A stretch of DNA of 14,448 nt, taken from CALVXC01 sp036636255. GTDB lineage: Bacteria > Bacillota_I > Bacilli_A > RF39 > UBA660. The position numbers and the translations under genes were made by a program. This document shows, one piece after another, positions 7,162-12,543 of this stretch; within the stretch, counting starts at the first letter, position 1; each line of letters opens with the position of its first letter. A model generated the notes under the pieces. It saw only the letters and a program-made list of their open reading frames with translations. It searched no databases and was not told the origin of the DNA. The stretch lies in assembly GCA_036636255.1 (NCBI GenBank), contig JAVWOV010000021.1, positions 1 through 14,448 of the forward strand, in the 5' to 3' direction.

Positions 7162-7180
7162 TTTTTAAAGGAGTGATTAT

Positions 7181-8374
7181 ATGTATCCTCAAACATATGT
7201 TGAAATTAATTTAGATAATATTCAAAATAACATTCAAAATATTTTAAAAAAATATCCGGAGTATAGTTATTATATCGGTATTGTTAAAGCCAATGCTTAT
7301 GGTCATGGTATGTATATTATAAATGAATTAGTAAAAAATGGCGTGAATTATTTAGCTGTTTCTTCATTGAAGGAAGCGGTGGCAATTAGAAAATATAATC
7401 AGACTATTCCTATTCTTTGCCTAGAACCGGTTAATATTTTTGAAATTGATACAGTTGTTAAATACGATATCACAATTATTATTCATGATTTGCTTTATTT
7501 TAATCAGTTAATTAAAATAAAAAATTTTAAAAAAATCAAAGTTCATTTAAAAATAGACAGTGGGATGAATAGATTAGGTTTAAATGATAAAAACATTATA
7601 AAAACTATTGTTGATGAGATTAATAAGGATTTTCGCATAATTTTAGAAGGAATTTTTAGCCATTTTGCGACAACGGGCATTGCTGATAAAAACTGGGATC
7701 AACAACTAAATAATTTTATAGATTTAACTAGTTTGATTGATTTAAAAAAAATTCCTATTGTTCATATGGGAAGAAGTTTAACAGCATTAATTCATCCTAA
7801 AATAAGTTTTTGTACAGGTATCAGACTAGGAATAATAATGTATGGTTATAATACTACTCCACAATATAGTAAAACAATAACTAATCATTTAAGATTGATA
7901 AAACAAAATTGGCTTATTAAAAAAAATAACATAAGTAAAACTGTTACTACTAATAATATAAAATTGTTAACTGCATTAGAATTATATACTACTATTTTGC
8001 AAATAAAGCAAGTTAACAAGGGGCAATATGTAGGTTATGGTACTACATATCAAGCTAAAGAAAATATATATGTAGCCACTATTGCGGCTGGTTATGCAGA
8101 TGGAATATGTCGAAGAAATAGTGGTCGAAATGTTATTATTAATAATAAGTTATATCCTATTATCGGGGAAATAGGTATGAATATGTTAAGTGTAAAAATA
8201 GATGAAACTATTAAAATAACTGACCTAGTTAAACTAATAGGAACAGGTATAAATATACGTGAAGTAAGTTATTATATTGGTAATTCTACTTATGAGACGC
8301 TTGCTATGATACCTAAAAATATAACGCGTATTTATTTTAAGGACAATAAAAAAATATATACCGAAGAAACATAA
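7181..8374 (+). CDS. alr: Alanine racemase
   Basis: This PLP enzyme interconverts L- and D-alanine, supplying D-Ala for peptidoglycan; in Bacillus a spore-associated form also limits germination by alanine. The 397 residues start MYPQTYVEINLDNI. K36 in IVKANAYGHG binds PLP. Y286 in VGYGTTYQA is the second catalytic base, equivalent to Y265 of the Geobacillus enzyme. The substrate-side motif GYADG follows. The segment that normally reads C-M-D near the active site is GMNML here, with N334 in place of the usual Asp. About 20 extra residues, Asn/Lys/Thr-rich, sit near 240-260 before the C-terminal beta domain. Both look like lineage features rather than damage. The SD and promoter are strong. 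It is divergent from spoIVB and convergent with a 29-aa membrane peptide. Confidence 0.94.
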   Translation: MYPQTYVEINLDNIQNNIQNILKKYPEYSYYIGIVKANAYGHGMYIINELVKNGVNYLAVSSLKEAVAIRKYNQTIPILCLEPVNIFEIDTVVKYDITIIIHDLLYFNQLIKIKNFKKIKVHLKIDSGMNRLGLNDKNIIKTIVDEINKDFRIILEGIFSHFATTGIADKNWDQQLNNFIDLTSLIDLKKIPIVHMGRSLTALIHPKISFCTGIRLGIIMYGYNTTPQYSKTITNHLRLIKQNWLIKKNNISKTVTTNNIKLLTALELYTTILQIKQVNKGQYVGYGTTYQAKENIYVATIAAGYADGICRRNSGRNVIINNKLYPIIGEIGMNMLSVKIDETIKITDLVKLIGTGINIREVSYYIGNSTYETLAMIPKNITRIYFKDNKKIYTEET

Positions 8375-8394
8375 GATATATATTATAAATTAAG

Positions 8395-8409
8395 AAAATG
8401 ATCATTTTT
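8395..8409. terminator. Possible short bidirectional terminator
   Basis: AAAATGATCATTTT (8395-8408) is a perfect 14-bp palindrome between the convergent ends of alr and the 29-aa peptide gene, with T on one side and A on the other. As a hairpin it has only a 5-bp stem around GATC, so its terminator role is weakly supported. Confidence 0.25.
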
Positions 8410-8414
8410 ATTAA

Positions 8415-8504
8415 TCATAGCATATACAAAACTGAAGAAACAATCAAAGCGACAAGCGCTAATAAAAGAATATATGTAACTGCTTTTTGAATTTTAGGAT
8501 TCAT
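8415..8504 (-). CDS. 29-aa single-pass membrane peptide (Prli42-like in form)
   Basis: The minus strand has a clear GAGGTGAT (8515-8508) 3 nt before an ATG at 8504, then 29 codons to a TGA at 8417-8415. The product begins MNPKIQKAVTYILLLAL and continues with a hydrophobic stretch to VLYML. That is a short basic N-terminus and one membrane helix (about 9-28). Length and layout resemble Prli42, the roughly 30-aa membrane anchor of the stressosome in Listeria and other Bacillota. At this size the likeness is not proof of homology. The gene is divergent from spoIIM across 88 bp. The strong SD is the main reason to believe it is translated. Confidence 0.6.
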   Translation of the reverse strand: MNPKIQKAVTYILLLALVALIVSSVLYML

Positions 8505-8522
8505 TAAATCACCTCTATTACT

Positions 8523-8551
8523 ATTATATAATATTTTTTAAAATAATGGAA
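8523..8551 (-). promoter_or_regulatory. Weak promoter candidate for the 29-aa peptide
   Basis: On the minus strand, TTCCAT (8551-8546), a 17-bp spacer and TATAAT (8528-8523) precede the SD. The -10 is perfect but the -35 is poor, and the predicted start would fall at the very edge of the SD. Confidence 0.3.
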
Positions 8552-8576
8552 TATATTTTGAAAAATATAATAACTT
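8549..8576 (+). promoter_or_regulatory. Weak sigma-E-like promoter candidate for spoIIM
   Basis: GAATATA (8549-8555) matches 6 of 7 positions of the sigma-E -35 (KMATATT). After a 13-nt spacer, AATAACTT (8569-8576) matches 5 of 8 of the -10. Bacillus spoIIM is sigma-E dependent, so the search was guided by expectation. A sigma-A style TATAAT at 8566-8571 is an alternative, but without a good -35. Confidence 0.25.
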
Positions 8577-8592
8577 TAAGTAGAGGTGAATT

Positions 8593-9222
8593 ATGAAAAA
8601 AACTATGGACAAACTAATAAATGGATTAAGAATCAATCGGAAAATGCTTATTTTTTTAATATCGTTAGCTTTAATAGGGGTTATTGTAGGATCAATATTT
8701 GTTATTATTCTCAATAATACTGATAAAACCTTAATTAAAGATTATCTTCAAACATTTTTAAATAATATTAATGATAATAAATTAAATTATTTAGAAGCTT
8801 TAAAAAACATTAGTATTAGTAATTATTTATATGCAGGTATAATATGGTTACTTGGTATATCTATTATTGGTTTACCTATTATCATTTTTATGTATTTTAT
8901 GAAATGTTTTATGTTAGGTTTTACTATTGCTAGTATTCTTATTAATTTTAAATTAAAAGGTATTGTTTTAGCTTTTCTTTATGTTTTTCCCCATCATATT
9001 ATTAATTTGATAATTTATACTATTTTATTATCTTATGCAATAACTTTGTCATTAAAAATAATCGAAGCAGTATTAAAGAAAAAGAGTATAAATTTTAAAT
9101 TGATTGTTAATAAATATTTAATGATATTAATTACAAGCATGATATTAATAACTTTAACTAATTTTTTTGAAATTTATATAACGCCGATATTAATTAAAAT
9201 TATTTTACCCTTTATTAATTAA
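8593..9222 (+). CDS. spoIIM: Stage II sporulation protein M (SpoIIM)
   Basis: SpoIIM belongs to the SpoIID-SpoIIM-SpoIIP complex of the engulfing mother-cell membrane, where it anchors the peptidoglycan-remodelling enzymes. The 209 residues match the usual length of just over 200. There is a short basic N-terminus, a first helix at 18-40, an external polar loop (about 41-77), then hydrophobic segments near 78-101, 104-117, 121-155, 172-190 and 195-207. FPHHIINL at 132-139 is a typical SpoIIM signature, within a DUF95-type fold. AGAGGTGAA precedes the ATG. In Bacillus, spoIIM lies beside xerD (ripX) and deoB (drm). Here those two are about 3.3 kb away on the other strand, so the block has been rearranged. 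Confidence 0.9.
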   Translation: MKKTMDKLINGLRINRKMLIFLISLALIGVIVGSIFVIILNNTDKTLIKDYLQTFLNNINDNKLNYLEALKNISISNYLYAGIIWLLGISIIGLPIIIFMYFMKCFMLGFTIASILINFKLKGIVLAFLYVFPHHIINLIIYTILLSYAITLSLKIIEAVLKKKSINFKLIVNKYLMILITSMILITLTNFFEIYITPILIKIILPFIN

Positions 9223-9224
9223 TA

Positions 9225-9253
9225 TTGTAATTTTTATAAATTTTTGTTAAACT
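9225..9253 (+). promoter_or_regulatory. Promoter candidate for mnmA
   Basis: TTGTAA (9225-9230), a 17-bp spacer and TAAACT (9248-9253) with TG at 9245-9246 form an extended sigma-A promoter, starting within 3 nt of the spoIIM stop. No terminator separates spoIIM from mnmA, so readthrough is also possible. Confidence 0.45.
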
Positions 9254-9277
9254 AATAATAGTTAAATTTTTGTTAAA
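9238..9277 (+). repeat. Two direct repeats of a 14-mer before mnmA
   Basis: AAATTTTTGTTAAA occurs at 9238-9251 and again at 9264-9277, 26 nt apart start to start. The first copy includes the candidate -10. The second also carries TGTTAAAT, a possible second -10, but one too close to the SD. It could be a binding site, a promoter duplication, or chance in AT-rich DNA. Confidence 0.5.
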
Positions 9278-9290
9278 TTCGAGGTGAAAC

Positions 9291-10388
9291 ATGAAAGTAG
9301 TTATTGGCATGAGTGGGGGAGTTGACAGTAGTGTTGCGGCTATTAGGCTTAAACAACAAGGGTATGAAGTGATTGGTTTATTTATGAGAAACTGGGATAC
9401 ATCTATTAATCAAGATATTTTAGGTAATCCTAATTTGAATAATCCTATTTGCCCACAGGAAGCGGATTATAATGATGCTTTAAAGGTATGTAAAAAGCTT
9501 GATATTCCTTTACATCGAGTTGATTTTATTAAAGAATATTGGGATAATGTTTTTAATTATTTTTTAGAAGAATTAAAAACAGGTAGGACACCTAATCCTG
9601 ATATTATGTGTAATAAATATATAAAATTTGATTTATTTGTTAAAGAAGCGTTAAAACTTCAAGCTGATTATATTGCTACTGGTCATTATGCACAAATTAT
9701 TAATGGTAAACTATTAAAAGCAATAGATTTAAATAAAGATCAAACTTATTTTTTGTCACAATTAAATAAAGAACAATTGCATAAAGTGTTGTTTCCTATT
9801 GGTGATTTAAATAAAAAACAAGTACGGGAAATTGCTTATAAGTATGAGCTTATAACAGCTAATAAAAAGGATTCAACGGGTATTTGTTTTATAGGTGAAA
9901 GAAATTTTACTAAGTTTTTAGCGAATTATTTACCAAATCAAATTGGTGATATTATCAATATTGATACTAAAGAAATATTAGGAAAACATATTGGCCTTAT
10001 GTATTATACTATTGGTCAAAGAAGAGGACTTGCTATTGGTGGGACGACTAAAAGAATGTATGCTTGTGGTAAGGATTTAACTAAAAACATATTATATGTT
10101 TGTATTGGTGCTAATAATCCTTATTTATATAGTGATCAAGCCATTATCGAACAAATAAATTGGTTTGATAATACGGTTCATAATTGTTCTGCTAAATTTA
10201 GATATCGTCAAAATGATCAAAAAGTACAATGGGAATATTTAGATGATGGTAATGTTTTAGTATCTTATAATAATCTTAAGGCAATTACACCGGGACAAGC
10301 TTGTGTTTTTTATCTGGATAATCTTTGTTTAGGTGGAGGAATTATTAAAGAGGTTAGAAAAAATAACCAAAAATTATGGTATTTATAA
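9291..10388 (+). CDS. mnmA: tRNA-specific 2-thiouridylase MnmA
   Basis: MnmA activates U34 of tRNA-Lys, -Glu and -Gln with ATP and inserts sulfur passed from a cysteine desulfurase, giving the 2-thio part of the wobble modification. The 365 residues are of normal length. The PP-loop SGGVDSS is at 8-14. The family motif FMRNWD follows, then NPDIMCN with catalytic C107, TGHYA at 130-134, and STGICFIGER with the second catalytic C199. The beta-barrel C-terminus includes YTIGQRRGLAIGG and TPGQACVFY. GAGGTGAAAC precedes the ATG. No desulfurase gene is adjacent. Confidence 0.97.
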   Translation: MKVVIGMSGGVDSSVAAIRLKQQGYEVIGLFMRNWDTSINQDILGNPNLNNPICPQEADYNDALKVCKKLDIPLHRVDFIKEYWDNVFNYFLEELKTGRTPNPDIMCNKYIKFDLFVKEALKLQADYIATGHYAQIINGKLLKAIDLNKDQTYFLSQLNKEQLHKVLFPIGDLNKKQVREIAYKYELITANKKDSTGICFIGERNFTKFLANYLPNQIGDIINIDTKEILGKHIGLMYYTIGQRRGLAIGGTTKRMYACGKDLTKNILYVCIGANNPYLYSDQAIIEQINWFDNTVHNCSAKFRYRQNDQKVQWEYLDDGNVLVSYNNLKAITPGQACVFYLDNLCLGGGIIKEVRKNNQKLWYL

Positions 10389-10409
10389 TTGTTTACTAAT
10401 ACTTTACAC

Positions 10410-10437
10410 TTGACATTTGTAGGGAACATGATAAAAT
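10410..10437 (+). promoter_or_regulatory. Strong sigma-A promoter of the HTH gene
   Basis: TTGACA (10410-10415) is a perfect -35. After a 16-bp spacer, TGATAAAAT (10429-10437) gives an extended -10. This is the best vegetative promoter in the window. It begins 22 nt after mnmA, so the HTH gene has its own expression. Confidence 0.8.
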
Positions 10438-10461
10438 GTTATTAGGAGGTTTTATAATAAA

Positions 10462-11238
10462 ATGGAAAGATTAAATGAAATATTACATGAACTAGGAATT
10501 TCCAAAGTTAAATTAGCTAAATTTTTAGGTGTTTCTAGGCAAATGATTTATAATTATTTAGATCTAGATGATATTAATAAATGGCCAAAAGATAAAAAAG
10601 TTCTATTATTAAATTTATTAGGTATAAAAGCGGCTGATGAATTAAATAATATTAAAATTAATACCGATTATATTTTAGATGTTGAATCACGTATTGATGC
10701 TTTATGCGAAAAAGAAGATAAGCTTAATTTTAATACTAGTAGCAATATTTTTAATGGTTTAAGTAATAATAAAAAAGAATTGTTAGCAAGTATTATTGCT
10801 ATTGTTAAGGAAAGATTAGAAGACGATGAAGATGATGGGTATTATATAATTAAATATTTATCTCATTTTTTGCAATCATTAGATAGTAAAAAGGAATTAA
10901 AATATATTCTTTGTTATATTTCTAAAGCTTGTGGAACAACTAAACCACTAGAATTTGTCTTTAATGATGATGATAATCAGTTTACTTTTGAAAGTGTTAT
11001 GTTTTCGGCAATGACTTTATATAATCGGGGTGGATTATCTAAATCAAGAATAATTGAATCTCATAAAAAATTTGTTGGTGAAATAGAAAAACAACAAGAA
11101 GAAAAACTTAGTCGTACGTTAGAACTAAGTCACAATACAATTCAAGCTTTAAAAGAATTAGGTTATACGGAGATAAATTATGATAATGCTGTTGAAATAT
11201 ATTGTAAAATTGATGAAATTAAATTAAGAAAAAAGTAA
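10462..11238 (+). CDS. HTH DNA-binding protein of unknown family
   Basis: The 258 residues begin with a lambda-repressor/XRE-type helix-turn-helix at about 5-55 (GISKVKLAKFLGVSRQMIYN, then NKWPKDKKVLLLNLLG). The rest (about 60-258) is mainly helical and charged, with an acidic stretch EDDEDD at 120-125, and I recognise no ligand or enzyme domain in it. The C-terminal 50 residues look like a coiled or helical bundle ending in basic residues. AGGAGG at 10443-10448 is 13 nt from the ATG, slightly long. The upstream promoter is strong and appears unregulated by any clear operator. It is followed on the same strand by three very small genes, which it could regulate; that link is positional only. 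Homopolymer use and codon choice match its neighbours, so there is no sign of recent transfer. Confidence 0.85.
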   Translation: MERLNEILHELGISKVKLAKFLGVSRQMIYNYLDLDDINKWPKDKKVLLLNLLGIKAADELNNIKINTDYILDVESRIDALCEKEDKLNFNTSSNIFNGLSNNKKELLASIIAIVKERLEDDEDDGYYIIKYLSHFLQSLDSKKELKYILCYISKACGTTKPLEFVFNDDDNQFTFESVMFSAMTLYNRGGLSKSRIIESHKKFVGEIEKQQEEKLSRTLELSHNTIQALKELGYTEINYDNAVEIYCKIDEIKLRKK

Positions 11239-11272
11239 AATTAAAAATCCGATAATATATATTATGTAAACT

Positions 11273-11281
11273 TGTTATAAA
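11273..11281 (+). promoter_or_regulatory. Possible extended -10 before the small-peptide pair
   Basis: TGTTATAAA at 11273-11281 fits an extended -10, but the -35 is poor and the predicted start would touch the SD at 11285-11292. An AT-only palindrome, ATAATATATATTAT (11252-11265), lies upstream and could be an operator or chance. Confidence 0.3.
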
Positions 11282-11296
11282 AATAAGGAGGGTAGA

Positions 11297-11413
11297 ATGA
11301 TGAAAAAGAAAATGAACGATCTTAATTCACGCTCAATTGCTGGCTTAACTATCACTATTTGGGCAGTAACCTTAACATATATAACTACAAACATTATTAC
11401 GCTTTTTGCATAA
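11297..11413 (+). CDS. 38-aa membrane peptide, first of a paralogous pair
   Basis: A strong AAGGAGGG (11285-11292) precedes ATGATG at 11297; either Met may start. The product has a basic start (MMKKKMNDLNSRS) followed by one hydrophobic helix (about 14-38) containing GLTITIWAVTLTY, and ends IITLFA. Aligned without gaps to the next small gene it keeps N-D-L, S, I, Trp, T-L, I-I and the final Ala, with 12 of 32 positions identical. No family is recognised. The size, charge and tandem paralogy could fit a two-peptide bacteriocin-like, toxin-like or membrane-modulator pair; nothing in the sequence decides. No leader with a double-Gly site, transporter or immunity gene is adjacent. Confidence 0.6.
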   Translation: MMKKKMNDLNSRSIAGLTITIWAVTLTYITTNIITLFA

Positions 11414-11434
11414 AGAACATATAAAGGGGAAAAT

Positions 11435-11551
11435 ATGAAAAAATATTACAATGACTTAGTTTCTACTATTATTGGTCTTATAATAATTGGTGTTTGGGGA
11501 ATTACTTTATCAATTGTAATAATTGATATTATTTATATTTATGCTATGTAA
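11435..11551 (+). CDS. 38-aa membrane peptide, second of a paralogous pair
   Basis: The SD AAAGGGGA (11423-11430) lies 4 nt before the ATG. The gene starts 21 nt after the first peptide's stop, so the two are probably co-transcribed and co-translated. The 38 residues begin MKKYYNDLVSTIIGLIIIG, then Trp21, Thr-Leu and a long Ile-rich stretch, ending YAM. It is more hydrophobic than its partner, with the basic N-terminus shortened to two Lys. Equal length and the shared N-D-L...Trp...T-L spacing indicate duplication of one ancestral gene. Function unknown. Confidence 0.6.
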   Translation: MKKYYNDLVSTIIGLIIIGVWGITLSIVIIDIIYIYAM

Positions 11552-11555
11552 AATA

Positions 11556-11584
11556 GTATAATTTTATTGGTATGACTCATAATA
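11556..11584 (+). promoter_or_regulatory. Sigma-G-like forespore promoter
   Basis: GTATA (11556-11560) fully matches the sigma-G -35 (GHATR), and CATAATA (11578-11584) fully matches the -10 (CATNHTA), with a 17-nt spacer. It lies between the second small peptide and the 42-aa gene, 5 nt before that gene's SD. Two perfect boxes at suitable spacing are better than chance but not conclusive in AT-rich DNA. Confidence 0.5.
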
Positions 11585-11600
11585 CTAATGGGTGATAAGA

Positions 11601-11729
11601 ATGAAAAAGAATAAGAATGCACAATCAAAAAAAGTCAATAAAACAACTGATTTATTGACTGACAAACAAAGTGAACAAAAAACTAATTTAAAACAAGAAA
11701 ATTCAAGTTCACAAATTGATTGTAAATAA
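11601..11729 (+). CDS. 42-aa hydrophilic Lys/Gln/Asn-rich protein, possible small spore protein
   Basis: GGGTGAT at 11590-11596 is well placed before the ATG. The product has no hydrophobic segment. It starts MKKNKNAQSKKVNKTTDLL and continues with Gln, Lys, Asn and Ser (DKQSEQKTNLKQENSSS) to a Cys-Lys end. It has no recognised domain and lacks the alpha/beta SASP signature. Small size, Gln/Asn/Lys richness and a forespore-type promoter together make a spore-core or SASP-like (gamma-type-like) role plausible; this is an inference. A strong terminator follows 12 nt after the stop. Confidence 0.6.
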   Translation: MKKNKNAQSKKVNKTTDLLTDKQSEQKTNLKQENSSSQIDCK

Positions 11730-11741
11730 CATTATAACCCT

Positions 11742-11772
11742 AAAGAAATATACGATTTGTATATTTCTTTTT
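11742..11772 (+). terminator. Rho-independent terminator between convergent units
   Basis: A perfect 12-bp stem pairs 11742-11753 (AAAGAAATATAC) with 11759-11770 around a 5-nt loop, with five T across 11768-11772. It ends the rightward small-gene unit. It also lies directly after the stop codon of the leftward transporter gene, whose transcript would fold the same stem but without a good T tract. Confidence 0.8.
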
Positions 11773-12499
11773 ATAATAGATGACTAATAATCATTAATAA
11801 ACTACCAAAGATAATAAAAATGATAATATAATTATATTTTTTATAACTAATAGCCAGTGGTAATAATTCATAAATAGCTATATAAAACATTATGCCAGCA
11901 ATAATCAAATAAATTATTCCCATCATTATATCACCCCCAAAGGGAGCTAGAAATAAAAAGGCAAAAATGGCACCTAATGGTTCAGCTAAAGCTGCAATAA
12001 AGGTATAAATGAAAGCTTTTAAACGATATCCTGTAGCATAATAAATGGGCATGGCAATACAAATACCTTCAGGAATATTATGAAGGCCTATTGCTACGGC
12101 TAAATTAATACCTAAAAAAACATCATTATTAGTGGTCATAAAAGTGGCCATTCCTTCAAAAATATTATGTAAAACAATGGCGATTAAGGTGGCCATTCCT
12201 ACACTGTAAAGTTTATTATTTACATGGTTGGTGTTATAATCAATGATATATGCTAGGATAATACCAACAACTAAAAAAAGCCAACATATAATAAAGGTTG
12301 GTGCTTTGTTAAAAATAGAGTTTAATAAAAAAAAGGCTTCAGGAATTAAGAAAATAATGCTAACAGTTAACATAACGCCAATAGCTAGACTTAAACTACA
12401 TATTAAAATTTTATCAGTTTTACCTTTTAAAAAAAGTAAAGTTGTTCCCATTAACGTGGAAAAACCGGCTAAAAAGGTTAATAAAAAACTTACTAGCAT
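11771..12499 (-). CDS. ZIP-family divalent metal transporter
   Basis: ZIP proteins move Zn, Fe or Mn into the cytoplasm down their gradient. The 242 residues form about eight membrane helices. The paired metal-site motifs are both present: LHNIFEGMA with H111, N112 and E115 in the fourth helix, and GLHNIPEGI with H140, N141 and E144 in the fifth. The helix motif AALAEPLGA with E173 follows. The loop between helices three and four, usually His-rich, is short (DYNTNHVNNKLYS) with only one His. The substrate cannot be told from sequence, so I give no symbol, although ZupT is the nearest well-known relative. GTAGGTGAT precedes the ATG. It starts 44 nt after deoB on the same strand with no terminator between, so it is probably the last gene of an xerD-deoB-transporter unit. 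Confidence 0.92.
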   Translation of the reverse strand: MLVSFLLTFLAGFSTLMGTTLLFLKGKTDKILICSLSLAIGVMLTVSIIFLIPEAFFLLNSIFNKAPTFIICWLFLVVGIILAYIIDYNTNHVNNKLYSVGMATLIAIVLHNIFEGMATFMTTNNDVFLGINLAVAIGLHNIPEGICIAMPIYYATGYRLKAFIYTFIAALAEPLGAIFAFLFLAPFGGDIMMGIIYLIIAGIMFYIAIYELLPLAISYKKYNYIIIFIIFGSLLMIISHLL

Positions 12500-12543
12500 T
12501 TAATCACCTACAAAAGACTATGGTAAATTAGTTTTTTTTATGA

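Noticed and set aside
11252..11265. ATAATATATATTAT palindrome as a terminator of the HTH gene
   Set aside because: The stem is AT-only and no T run follows; it is at most a weak operator candidate.
11297..11729. Bacteriocin or toxin-antitoxin locus
   Set aside because: The peptides lack a double-Gly leader, and no transporter, modification enzyme, immunity gene or antisense RNA promoter could be identified. Kept only as an open possibility in the findings.
12243..12503. 86-codon plus-strand frame opposite the ZIP transporter
   Set aside because: It is antisense to a clear gene, with no SD and no recognisable domain.
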